NCBI RefSeq assembly: GCF_002102255.1
Contig: NZ_LQPH01000158.1
Coordinates: forward strand, 62,001-126,000
DNA: 64,000 nucleotides
Source of the DNA: Mycobacterium nebraskense
GTDB lineage: Bacteria > Actinomycetota > Actinomycetes > Mycobacteriales > Mycobacteriaceae
Reading direction: 5' to 3'
Numbering within the stretch: position 1 is the first letter of the stretch; every line of letters starts with the position of its first letter. The notes under the pieces were generated by a model. That model had not been told where the DNA came from and ran no database searches. It worked only from the letters and a program-made list of their open reading frames with translations. Below are positions 28,050 through 36,285 of this stretch, piece after piece. A program made the translations under genes and the position numbers.

Positions 28050-28900
28050 CCCAATCCGGTCGCGGTTGAATCGCGTCGGATACATTCTGAGTAAATCATC
28101 CGGGCGCCGCGATTATGCGCGAGAATCCGCAATTCTATTAGACATAAGACGAGTTCTTCTTTTCGCTTGCGGTAATGGCTGGGCGCTCTGCGGGCGGTGG
28201 AGTATCCGAGTTGGGCCGCGGCCGTGATCTGTTGGGGCACCGGGAATTTCGGATCGAATGAGCGCTGCTCCGCCGGAGGTGTGACATCGTCGCGCTTCGG
28301 CGCCATCCGGAATCAGATTTTTCTGAGCAAATTGATTTGGCTGGATCGGACGGCGGCTCGGGAGCCGTTCGGCGGTGGCGTTGCGCCCGCACCCGCGGCG
28401 TGTCGTCACACGGCTGGTCTCTCCAAAGTCATTGTACGGAAGTATATTTCGGTATGTCGGGCCTCTATGCGCAGGCAACACGCCCGGCATCGTGTGCACT
28501 ATTTGAACGATGCAAGTTAGCCAGCAGGACAACGCAATTCGCTCGCGTGGTCGGGCGTGTCATGTGACGGACCACCGTAACTTGTTGTAGGCTACGCCGC
28601 TTCGCGGCGGCGGACCCGAGTCCGTTGGTGCTGCGAAGGCCTAAACGTGCAGGCGCAAATACGTGGGCCAGTTCACAAAATGGGCGTGATTCGGCTCACG
28701 ATTTGAAAGTCTTTGCGATTGTTGGGTACTTGTCGGAATTGCGTCGCTGACCTGCCAAAATGGTGACGGTATTGCGCTGTGATCACCCCGTTACCGAACG
28801 GAGATGTCCGTTTCCCGAAGATGACGAATGCGGCTGGGTCTCGTACGGTCCGTGTTAGCCCGCAACGGGTTACGGAAGAGTAACTGAAAATAGAATCCAC
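28050..28900. other. Long gene-poor region mobA-rpfE
   Basis: About 850 bases in which every reading frame is short and lacks recognisable homology or a ribosome-binding site. Base composition is less GC-biased than flanking genes, with AT-rich stretches at 28080-28150 and 28420-28460. A UUC-capped 6-bp hairpin (CGCCGC-TTC-GCGGCG) sits near 28596-28610, just after TTGTTGTAGGCTAC, which resembles a -10. M. tuberculosis has two small hypothetical genes here; I see no counterpart. An unannotated small RNA is possible. Confidence 0.45.
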
Positions 28901-28903
28901 GGA

Positions 28904-29067
28904 CCCGCGTGTGAGCGGGGCTGCGGACGGCGAAACCCCGTCCGCGGCCGGCGGGGTAGCAGCCCGCCGGGCGACTCGAGCCCACCGCTGTCGTGCCGGA
29001 ACAACTCGGCACGTTCCAAAGCAGGTTTTCCGCAACAACAAACACCGTCAGCCCACACCCGTGGGCT
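28904..29067 (+). promoter_or_regulatory. Structured 5' leader of rpfE: five consecutive hairpins
   Basis: Read directly: stem 1 28904-28908/28915-28919 (5 bp); stem 2 28921-28930/28938-28947 (10 bp with one G-U, 7-base loop); stem 3 28948-28955/28963-28970 (8 bp perfect, 7-base loop); stem 4 28992-28998/29007-29013 (7 bp perfect); stem 5 29050-29056/29061-29067 (7 bp perfect, tetraloop), 36 bases before the start codon. No known riboswitch consensus, including the c-di-AMP (ydaO) class found before rpfA, was recognised. Confidence 0.6.
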
Positions 29068-29102
29068 TGCTTTGGCGCGCGCGCACCGCGAAAGGAAAGA
29101 TA

Positions 29103-29627
29103 TTGAAGAACGTCCGTAAGACGCTCGTTCTTGCCGCGATCACGGGCACCCTCGTGAGCATCCCGTCGGCCACCGCCAGTGCGGAGCCGATGAGTTTTGA
29201 CCCCAACATGGCGCCCGCCGGGGCACCGGACGCGCCTCCGCCGCCCCCGGCGCCGGACGCCCTGGCGCCCCCGGCTCCGGACGCTCCTCCTCCGCCCCCG
29301 GCGCCCGACGCCCCGCCGCCGGCACCCGCGGGCTTTGACCCCAACGTGCCGCCGCCTCCGGGCCCGGACGCCCCGCCGCCTCCGCCGGTCCGGGCGTACA
29401 GCGTGAACTGGGACGCCATCGCGCAGTGCGAGTCGGGCGGCAACTGGTCGATCAGCACCGGTAACGGGTTCTCCGGCGGCCTGCAGTTCACCCCGAGCAC
29501 CTGGCGTGCCAACGGCGGGTCGGGTTCCCCGTCCGGCGCGAGCCGCGAGGAGCAGATCCGGGTGGCCGAGAACGTGCTGCACTCGCAGGGCATCGGCGCT
29601 TGGCCGGTCTGCGGGCGTCGCGGCTGA
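29103..29627 (+). CDS. rpfE: Resuscitation-promoting factor E
   Basis: A 174-residue secreted peptidoglycan-cleaving enzyme (lytic transglycosylase-like) that helps wake dormant mycobacteria. The signal peptide is KTLVLAAITGTLVSIPSATASA (cleavage near residue 27). A Pro/Ala/Asp-rich linker of about 70 residues with repeated PDAPPPP units follows. The C-terminal Rpf domain (VNWDAIAQCESGGNWSI ... WPVCGRRG) carries the catalytic Glu after Cys and the paired Cys. The TTG at 29103 is preceded by AAAGGAAAGA, an unmistakable ribosome-binding site. Regulation is probably through the hairpin-rich leader. Confidence 0.95.
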   Translation: MKNVRKTLVLAAITGTLVSIPSATASAEPMSFDPNMAPAGAPDAPPPPPAPDALAPPAPDAPPPPPAPDAPPPAPAGFDPNVPPPPGPDAPPPPPVRAYSVNWDAIAQCESGGNWSISTGNGFSGGLQFTPSTWRANGGSGSPSGASREEQIRVAENVLHSQGIGAWPVCGRRG

Positions 29628-29642
29628 CGACCCACTACGCAG

Positions 29643-29682
29643 TAATAAGTAATGCCGGGCCATGGCCCGGCATTACTTATTA
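29643..29682. terminator. 40-bp perfect palindrome downstream of rpfE
   Basis: Every base pairs: TAATAAGTAATGCCGGGCC then its exact complement around a central CCATGG-like core, without a single mismatch. The AT-rich outer arms and GC-rich centre would make a bidirectional Rho-independent-like hairpin, 16 bases after the rpfE stop and 24 bases before the next start codon. Confidence 0.8.
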
Positions 29683-29705
29683 GCGGGTCGGGTAGCGTCG
29701 GGCCC

Positions 29706-30965
29706 GTGACCGCAACGCCGCGCGAATTCGACATCGTGTTGTACGGGGCGACCGGCTTCGTCGGGAAGTTGACCGCCGAATACCTGGCCCGTTCCGGGCC
29801 TGGCACGCGGGTGGCGCTGGCCGGCAGGTCAACCGAACGGCTGCGGGCCGTCCGCGACACACTGGGCGAGTCCGCGCAGTCCTGGCCGCTTGTCGCCGCC
29901 GACGCCTCGTCGCCGTCGACGCTGAATGAGATGGCGACCCGCACCCAGGTGGTCATCACCACGGTCGGCCCCTATACCCGCTATGGGCTGCCACTGGTGG
30001 CCGCGTGCGCGGCGGCGGGCACCGACTACGCCGACCTGACCGGCGAGGCGATGTTCGTCCGCGAGAGCATCGACCTGTACCACAAGCAGGCCGCTGACAC
30101 CGGCGCCCGCATCGTGCACGCCTGTGGATTCGATTCCGTCCCTTCAGACCTCAGTGTCTATGCGCTGTACCGGGCCGCACGGGACGACGGCGCCGGAGAG
30201 CTCGCAGACACCGACCTCGTCGTGCGGTCCTTCTCGGGCGGAGTATCCGGCGGAACCGTCGCGTCGATGTTGGAAGTGCTGGACAGGGCTTCCCGCGATC
30301 CCGACGCCCGCCGTCAGCTCGCCGACCCGTACACGTTGAGCACCGACCGCAGCGCCGAGCCGGAAATCGGCCCGCAGCCCGACCTGCCGTGGCGCCGTGG
30401 TCGTCAGATCGCGCCGGAACTGAGCGGGCTGTGGACGTCGGGATTCGTGATGGCGCCCTACAACACCCGTATCGTGCGGCGCAGCAACGCATTACTGGAC
30501 TGGGCGTACGGCCGACAATTCCGCTACACCGAAAGCATGAGCCTGGGGTCGTCGCCGCTGGCACCGCTGGCATCCGCTGCGGTGGGTGGGGTAGCCAACG
30601 CCACCTTCGGATTGGGCAGCCGCTATTTCCGGCTGCTGCCCCGCCGGCTGGTGGAGCGCATCGTCCCCAAGCCCGGGACGGGCCCCAGCGAGGCGGCGCG
30701 CGAGCGCGGCTACTACCGGATCGAGACCTACACCACCACAACCACCGGCGCGCGCTACGCCGCGCGCATGGAGCAGCGCGGAGACCCCGGCTACAAGGCG
30801 ACCTCGGTGCTGTTGGGGGAGTGCGGCCTTGCGCTCGCATTCGACCGCGACAAGCTGCCGAATTTGCACGGCGTGCTCACCCCCGCGGCCGCGATGGGTG
30901 ACGCCCTGCTGGCCAGGTTCCCCGCCGCCGGTGTGACATTGCAGGTCGACCGGCTCACAAAGTGA
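29706..30965 (+). CDS. Saccharopine dehydrogenase-like / trans-acting enoyl reductase family protein
   Basis: A 419-residue protein with an N-terminal Rossmann motif VLYGATGFVGKLTAEYLA. It belongs to the saccharopine dehydrogenase NADP-binding family that in mycobacteria includes the trans-acting enoyl reductase Rv2953 and its paralogue Rv2449c; gene position and length match Rv2449c. An NAD(P)H-dependent reductase acting in lipid metabolism is likely, but the substrate is unknown. The GTG at 29706 starts just after the long palindrome, so the promoter or leader must be compressed against that structure. Confidence 0.88.
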   Translation: MTATPREFDIVLYGATGFVGKLTAEYLARSGPGTRVALAGRSTERLRAVRDTLGESAQSWPLVAADASSPSTLNEMATRTQVVITTVGPYTRYGLPLVAACAAAGTDYADLTGEAMFVRESIDLYHKQAADTGARIVHACGFDSVPSDLSVYALYRAARDDGAGELADTDLVVRSFSGGVSGGTVASMLEVLDRASRDPDARRQLADPYTLSTDRSAEPEIGPQPDLPWRRGRQIAPELSGLWTSGFVMAPYNTRIVRRSNALLDWAYGRQFRYTESMSLGSSPLAPLASAAVGGVANATFGLGSRYFRLLPRRLVERIVPKPGTGPSEAARERGYYRIETYTTTTTGARYAARMEQRGDPGYKATSVLLGECGLALAFDRDKLPNLHGVLTPAAAMGDALLARFPAAGVTLQVDRLTK

Positions 30966-31027
30966 CCCGACTCACCTGCGATTTGGGCACTTACATCGAG
31001 GTAAACGGCGCTCCCTAGAATTGACGG

Positions 31028-33685
31028 GTGACCGCCAGCCGCAGCCCCGCCACCGACCTGCCCAAGTCGTGGGATCCCGCTGCCGCCGAAAGCGCGATCT
31101 ACCAGAAGTGGCTCGACGCGGGCTACTTCGAGGCGGACCCGACGAGCGCCAAACCCGGGTACTCGATCGTGCTGCCGCCGCCGAACGTGACCGGCAGCCT
31201 GCACATGGGCCATGCGCTGGAACACACCATGATGGACGCCCTGACCCGTCGCAAACGGATGCAGGGTTATGAGGTGCTGTGGCAGCCGGGTATGGACCAT
31301 GCGGGCATCGCCACCCAGAGCGTGGTGGAAAAGCAGCTCGCAATCGACGGCAAGACCAAGGAGGACTTCGGCCGGGAGCTGTTCGTCGAAAAGGTGTGGG
31401 ACTGGAAGCGTGAGTCCGGCGGTGCCATCGGCGGCCAGATGCGCCGGCTCGGTGACGGAGTGGCGTGGAGCCGCGACCGGTTCACCATGGACGAGGGTCT
31501 GTCGCGAGCGGTGCGCACCGTCTTCAAGCGGCTCTACGACGCGGGGCTGATCTATCAGGCCGAGCGGCTGGTCAACTGGTCCCCGGTGCTCGAGACGGCG
31601 ATCTCCGACCTCGAGGTCAACTACATTGACGTCGAAGGCGAACTGGTGTCGTTCCGCTACGGCTCGCTCGACGACGCGCAACCGCACATCGTGGTCGCCA
31701 CCACGCGGGTCGAGACGATGCTCGGTGACACCGCCATCGCGGTCCACCCCGAGGACGAGCGCTACCGCCACCTGGTCGGCACCACCCTGCCGCACCCCTT
31801 CGCCGACCGGCAGCTCCCAATCGTCGCCGACGAACACGTGGATCCCGAATTCGGCACGGGCGCGGTCAAAGTCACGCCCGCCCACGATCCGAACGACTTC
31901 GATATCGGCCTACGGCACCAACTGCCAATGATCTCAATCATGGACACCAAGGGCAGAATCGCCGACACCGGAACACAATTCGACGGTATGGACCGCTTCG
32001 AGGCCCGGGTCGCGGTGCGTGAGGCGTTGGCAGCCCAGCATCGTGTCGTCGAGGAGAAGCGCCCCTACCTGCACAGCGTCGGGCATTCCGAACGCAGCGG
32101 GGAGCCGATCGAGCCGCGGCTGTCGCTGCAATGGTGGGTCCGGGTGGAATCGCTGGCCAAGGCCGCCGGTGATGCGGTTCGCAACGGCGACACCGTCATT
32201 CATCCCGCCAGCCTGGAGCCGCGCTGGTTCGCCTGGGTCGACGACATGCACGACTGGTGTATCTCCCGGCAGCTGTGGTGGGGCCATCGCATCCCGATCT
32301 GGTACGGGCCGGGCGGCGAGCAGGTGTGCGTCGGGCCGGACGAAACGCCGCCGGAGGGCTGGGAGCAGGACCCCGACGTCCTGGACACCTGGTTCTCCTC
32401 GGCCCTGTGGCCGTTCTCCACGATGGGCTGGCCGGACAAAACGCCGGAACTGGAAAAGTTCTATCCGACAAGCGTTTTGGTCACCGGCTATGACATCCTG
32501 TTCTTCTGGGTGGCCCGCATGATGATGTTCGGCACCTTCGTCGGAGGTGACGAGGCCATCACCCTGGACGGCCGCCGCGGGCCGCAGGTGCCGTTCACCG
32601 ATGTGTTCCTGCATGGGCTGATCCGCGACGAATTCGGTCGCAAGATGAGTAAGTCCAAGGGCAATGTCATCGACCCGCTGGACTGGGTGGACATGTTCGG
32701 CGCGGACGCGCTGCGGTTCACGCTGGCCCGCGGTGCCAGCCCCGGCGGTGACCTGTCCGTCGGGGAGGACGCCGTGCGGGCGTCACGCAATTTCTGTACC
32801 AAGCTGTTTAACGCCACCCGCTACGCGCTGCTCAACGGCGCACACGTCGCACTGCTGCCCGCACAAGACGAGCTGACCGATGCCGACCGTTGGATCTTGG
32901 GACGGCTGGAAGAGGTTCGCGCCGAAGTTGATTCGGCCCTCGACGGTTACGAGTTCAGCCGCGCCTGCGAAGCGCTCTACCACTTCGCATGGGACGAATT
33001 CTGCGACTGGTACGTCGAATTGGCCAAGACGCAGCTGGCCGAAGGGAACGCACACACCACCGCCGTGCTCGCCGCCGTGCTGGACACGCTGCTGCGGTTG
33101 CTGCACCCCGTCATCCCGTTCCTCACCGAGGCGTTGTGGCAGGCGCTGACCAGCCAGGAGTCGCTGGTGATCGCCGACTGGCCCCAATCGTCGGGTATAG
33201 ACCTGGATCCCGTTGCCGCACAACGGATCAGCGATATGCAAAGGCTGGTCACCGAAGTCCGCCGGTTCCGCAGCGATCAGGGCCTGGCCGATCGGCAGAA
33301 AGTGCCGGCCCGGCTGGGCGGGTTGGACAGCGCCGATCTGAGCGCCCAGGTGGCCTCGGTGACGTCGCTGGCCTGGCTCACCGCGCCGGGCGACGATTTC
33401 GAGCCGTCGGTGTCGTTGGAGGTGCGACTCGGCCCCACCATGGACAGCACGGTCGTCGTCGAACTCGACACTTCGGGCACCATCGATGTCGCCGCCGAAC
33501 GCCGCCGCCTGGAGAAGGACCTCGCCGCGGCGCAAAAGGAACTGGCGTCGACCACCGCCAAATTGGCCAACGAGGACTTCCTGGCCAAGGCCCCGCAGAA
33601 CGTCGTCGGCAAGATCCGGGACCGTCAGCGCGTGGCCCAGGACGAGACTGACCGGATCAACGCGCGCCTGGCCGACCTGCGATGA
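31028..33685 (+). CDS. valS: Valyl-tRNA synthetase
   Basis: An 885-residue class I synthetase charging tRNA-Val. The HIGH-type motif is NVTGSLHMGHAL near residue 55, and KMSKS is GRKMSKSKGNVIDP near residue 540. The CP1 editing domain and the C-terminal tRNA-binding coiled coil (ERRRLEKDLAAAQKELAS) are present. The GTG at 31028 gives a length close to M. tuberculosis ValS. The folC start lies 7 bases after the stop. Confidence 0.98.
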   Translation: MTASRSPATDLPKSWDPAAAESAIYQKWLDAGYFEADPTSAKPGYSIVLPPPNVTGSLHMGHALEHTMMDALTRRKRMQGYEVLWQPGMDHAGIATQSVVEKQLAIDGKTKEDFGRELFVEKVWDWKRESGGAIGGQMRRLGDGVAWSRDRFTMDEGLSRAVRTVFKRLYDAGLIYQAERLVNWSPVLETAISDLEVNYIDVEGELVSFRYGSLDDAQPHIVVATTRVETMLGDTAIAVHPEDERYRHLVGTTLPHPFADRQLPIVADEHVDPEFGTGAVKVTPAHDPNDFDIGLRHQLPMISIMDTKGRIADTGTQFDGMDRFEARVAVREALAAQHRVVEEKRPYLHSVGHSERSGEPIEPRLSLQWWVRVESLAKAAGDAVRNGDTVIHPASLEPRWFAWVDDMHDWCISRQLWWGHRIPIWYGPGGEQVCVGPDETPPEGWEQDPDVLDTWFSSALWPFSTMGWPDKTPELEKFYPTSVLVTGYDILFFWVARMMMFGTFVGGDEAITLDGRRGPQVPFTDVFLHGLIRDEFGRKMSKSKGNVIDPLDWVDMFGADALRFTLARGASPGGDLSVGEDAVRASRNFCTKLFNATRYALLNGAHVALLPAQDELTDADRWILGRLEEVRAEVDSALDGYEFSRACEALYHFAWDEFCDWYVELAKTQLAEGNAHTTAVLAAVLDTLLRLLHPVIPFLTEALWQALTSQESLVIADWPQSSGIDLDPVAAQRISDMQRLVTEVRRFRSDQGLADRQKVPARLGGLDSADLSAQVASVTSLAWLTAPGDDFEPSVSLEVRLGPTMDSTVVVELDTSGTIDVAAERRRLEKDLAAAQKELASTTAKLANEDFLAKAPQNVVGKIRDRQRVAQDETDRINARLADLR

Positions 33686-33692
33686 GTGTTCG

Positions 33693-35138
33693 ATGACCGA
33701 GCCGTCCGACTGGCCCGAGCGCGGTGAGGCCACCAGCCTGGCTCCCACCCCGGACGAGATCGCCGCCCTGCTGCAGGTCGAACATCTGCTGGACCAGCGC
33801 TGGCCGGAGACGAAGATCGAGCCGAGCCTGACCCGGATCAGCGCCCTGATGGACTTGCTGGGCTCGCCACAGCTGGCCTATCCCTCGATCCACATCGCCG
33901 GCACCAACGGCAAGACCTCGGTCGCCCGCATGGTCGACGCGCTGGTCACCGCACTGCACGGGCGCACCGGGCGAACCACCAGCCCGCACCTGCAATCGGC
34001 GGTTGAGCGCATCGCGATCGACGGACGGCCGATCACCCCGGCGCAGTACGTGGCGACGTACCGGGAGATCGAGCCCTTCGTGCACATGATCGACGCGCAA
34101 TCACAGGCAGCCGGGGGCCCGGCAATGAGCAAGTTCGAGGTGCTGACCGCCATGGCGTTCGCGGCGTTCGCCGACGCCCCCGTCGACGTTGCGATCATCG
34201 AGGTCGGCATGGGCGGGCGGTGGGACGCCACCAACGTCATCAACGCGCCGGTGGCCGTCGTCACCCCGGTCGGCATCGACCACGTCGAATACCTCGGTGA
34301 CGACATCGCCGGCATCGCCGGCGAAAAGGCCGGCATCATCACCCACGCTCCCGAAGGCGCCCCTGACACCGTCGCCGTCATCGCGCGCCAGGTGCCGGAA
34401 GCGATGGAAGTGCTGCTGGCCCAGACCGTGCGCGCCGACGCCGCGGTGGCCCGCGAGGATTCGGAGTTCGCGGTCTTGGGGCGTCAGGTCGCCATCGGCG
34501 GACAGGTGCTGCAGCTGCAGGGCCTCGGCGGCGTGTATTCCGACATCTATCTGCCGCTGCACGGCGAGCACCAGGCGCACAACGCGGCGGTGGCCCTCGC
34601 GGCGGTGGAAGCCTTCTTCGGCGCGGGCGCGCAGCGGCAACTCGACGTCGAGGCGGTGCGGGCCGGATTCGCCGCCGTCACCAGTCCCGGTCGGCTGGAA
34701 CGCATGCGCAGCGCGCCCACGGTGTTCATCGACGCCGCGCACAATCCTGCGGGTGCGGCCGCGCTGGCGCAGACCCTGAGCGACGAATTCGACTTCCGGT
34801 ATCTGGTCGGTGTGCTCGGCGTGCTGGCCGGCAAGGACGTGAACGGCATCCTCGCCGCACTCGAGCCGGTGTTGGACGCCGTCGTGGTGACCCATAACGG
34901 GTCGCCGCGGGCACTGGACGTCGAGTCGCTGGCGCTGGCCGCGGGGGAGCGGTTCGGACCGGATCGGGTGATTTCCGCCGAGAACCTGCGCGACGCCATC
35001 GACGCCGCGACCGCCCTGGTCGACGACGCGGCGTTGGACGGGGACGCCGACGCCTTCTCGGGTACCGGGATCGTCGTCACGGGCTCGGTCGTCACTGCCG
35101 GGGCGGCACGGACCCTGTTCGGTCGTGATCCGGAATGA
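33693..35138 (+). CDS. folC: Folylpolyglutamate synthase / dihydrofolate synthase
   Basis: A 481-residue Mur-ligase-family ATPase adding glutamate to dihydropteroate and folates. The P-loop is GTNGKTSVARM and the omega-loop region is present. The Mur-type motif VGMGGRWDATNV and the C-terminal domain HNPAGAAALAQTL are intact. The ATG at 33693 fits the family N terminus. The stop overlaps the DUF4233 start (ATGA), making a valS-folC-DUF4233 unit. Confidence 0.96.
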   Translation: MTEPSDWPERGEATSLAPTPDEIAALLQVEHLLDQRWPETKIEPSLTRISALMDLLGSPQLAYPSIHIAGTNGKTSVARMVDALVTALHGRTGRTTSPHLQSAVERIAIDGRPITPAQYVATYREIEPFVHMIDAQSQAAGGPAMSKFEVLTAMAFAAFADAPVDVAIIEVGMGGRWDATNVINAPVAVVTPVGIDHVEYLGDDIAGIAGEKAGIITHAPEGAPDTVAVIARQVPEAMEVLLAQTVRADAAVAREDSEFAVLGRQVAIGGQVLQLQGLGGVYSDIYLPLHGEHQAHNAAVALAAVEAFFGAGAQRQLDVEAVRAGFAAVTSPGRLERMRSAPTVFIDAAHNPAGAAALAQTLSDEFDFRYLVGVLGVLAGKDVNGILAALEPVLDAVVVTHNGSPRALDVESLALAAGERFGPDRVISAENLRDAIDAATALVDDAALDGDADAFSGTGIVVTGSVVTAGAARTLFGRDPE

Positions 35139-35494
35139 CCGACCAAAACCCGGCCCCGCCGGCCGACCCGTGGCGGAGCTTCGGCGCGGTGATGGCCGCG
35201 ACGCTGCTTCTGGAAGCGATCGTGGTGTTGCTGGCGATCCCGGTGGTGAGCGCGGTCGGTGGCGGACTGACGCCCGTGTCGCTGGGCTATCTCATCGGCT
35301 TGGCCGCGCTGCTCATCCTGCTGGGCGGGGTGCAACGCAAGCCCTGGGCGATCTGGGCGAACCTCGGTGTCCAACTGATCGTGCTCGCCGGCTTCGTGGT
35401 GTACCCGGGCGTGGGATTCATCGGGGTGCTGTTCACCGGGCTGTGGGCTTTGATCGCGTACTTCCGCGCCGAGGTACGGCGCCGCCAGCGGTAG
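35135..35494 (+). CDS. DUF4233 small membrane protein
   Basis: A 119-residue protein with four hydrophobic helices (about residues 18-38, 48-66, 70-88, 92-108) and a basic C terminus. I recognise it as DUF4233, nearly always found between folC and ndk in Actinobacteria (Rv2446c). Its function is unknown; strict gene neighbourhood suggests a link to folate or nucleotide metabolism or to the envelope. It is translationally coupled to folC. Confidence 0.85.
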   Translation: MTDQNPAPPADPWRSFGAVMAATLLLEAIVVLLAIPVVSAVGGGLTPVSLGYLIGLAALLILLGGVQRKPWAIWANLGVQLIVLAGFVVYPGVGFIGVLFTGLWALIAYFRAEVRRRQR

Positions 35495-35545
35495 AGCAAC
35501 CGTCCCCGAGGCCCCAGCCCCAATCGCCGCTGTACGCTGTCCGCC

Positions 35546-35956
35546 GTGACCGAACGGACCCTGGTACTGATCAAGCCGGACGGCGTCGAGCGGCAGCTGG
35601 TAGGGGAGATCATCGGCCGCATCGAGCGGAAGGGCCTGACCATTGCTGCGCTGGAGCTCCGGCGCGTCAGCGAGGACCTGGCCGCCGAGCATTACGCCGA
35701 GCACGAAGGCAAGCCGTTCTTCGGATCGCTGTTGGAGTTCATCACCTCGGGGCCCGTGGTGGCCGCGATCGTCGAGGGACCGCGGGCGATCGCCGCGTTT
35801 CGGCAGCTCGCGGGCGGTACCGATCCGGTGGACAAGGCCACACCGGGCACGATCCGGGGCGATTTCGGGCTGGAGACGCAGTTCAACCTGGTGCACGGGT
35901 CCGATTCGACCGAGTCCGCGAAGCGCGAAATCGCGCTCTGGTTTCCCGAGGCGTAG
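35546..35956 (+). CDS. ndkA: Nucleoside diphosphate kinase
   Basis: A 136-residue enzyme that equilibrates nucleoside triphosphates through a phosphohistidine. The N-terminal RTLVLIKPDGV and the catalytic His in NLVHGSDS (near residue 117) are intact. The GTG at 35546 is followed at once by the conserved beta strand. The length is identical to M. tuberculosis NdkA. Confidence 0.98.
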   Translation: MTERTLVLIKPDGVERQLVGEIIGRIERKGLTIAALELRRVSEDLAAEHYAEHEGKPFFGSLLEFITSGPVVAAIVEGPRAIAAFRQLAGGTDPVDKATPGTIRGDFGLETQFNLVHGSDSTESAKREIALWFPEA

Positions 35957-36285
35957 CGCCCCAGCTAACAAGGCCGCGCCGCGCCGCTGACAGCGCGTTC
36001 GCTCAGGGGCGGGTTGGCTCGCCGAGTGATGTGGGATACTGATGAAGGGTGAACGTCGCCGGACCGGTGTCGGACACCCGAATGAAGACTTAGACAAGCG
36101 CGATCATCGCCACCCCGCGTTGGTGCGCGGCATGTCAGGCCGTCATTCAGCACGGCGCCGAGTGCGTTCTCCGCGAACCTCTCGGGGCGAGACCATCACA
36201 AGCCCGGGGGAAGTTATCCGGGCCCATAGCGAAGCCCTCGCGTGGCCGCGTCGCAAGGACGCGCCCGGGGGCTTGAGGAGAATAC
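35957..36285 (+). promoter_or_regulatory. Promoter and long leader of the RNase E gene
   Basis: About 330 bases without a gene. A GATACT -10-like hexamer lies at 36035-36040 with TTGGCT at 36014-36019 (spacing 15, short). If it is the promoter, the leader is about 240 bases and contains stable hairpins, including CGCGTC-GCAAG-GACGCG and a GCCCGG/CCGGGC stem shortly before the start. A structured leader is usual for RNase E genes, which are often autoregulated through their 5' UTR. Confidence 0.45.

Noticed and set aside
28113..28532. 139-residue minus-strand frame before rpfE
   Set aside because: Arg/Pro/Ser-rich, without a ribosome-binding site or recognisable domain; overlapping frames on both strands are equally plausible.
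28904..29067. c-di-AMP (ydaO) riboswitch before rpfE
   Set aside because: The conserved GGGACGGAGGAACC-type core could not be found; the region is reported only as a structured leader.
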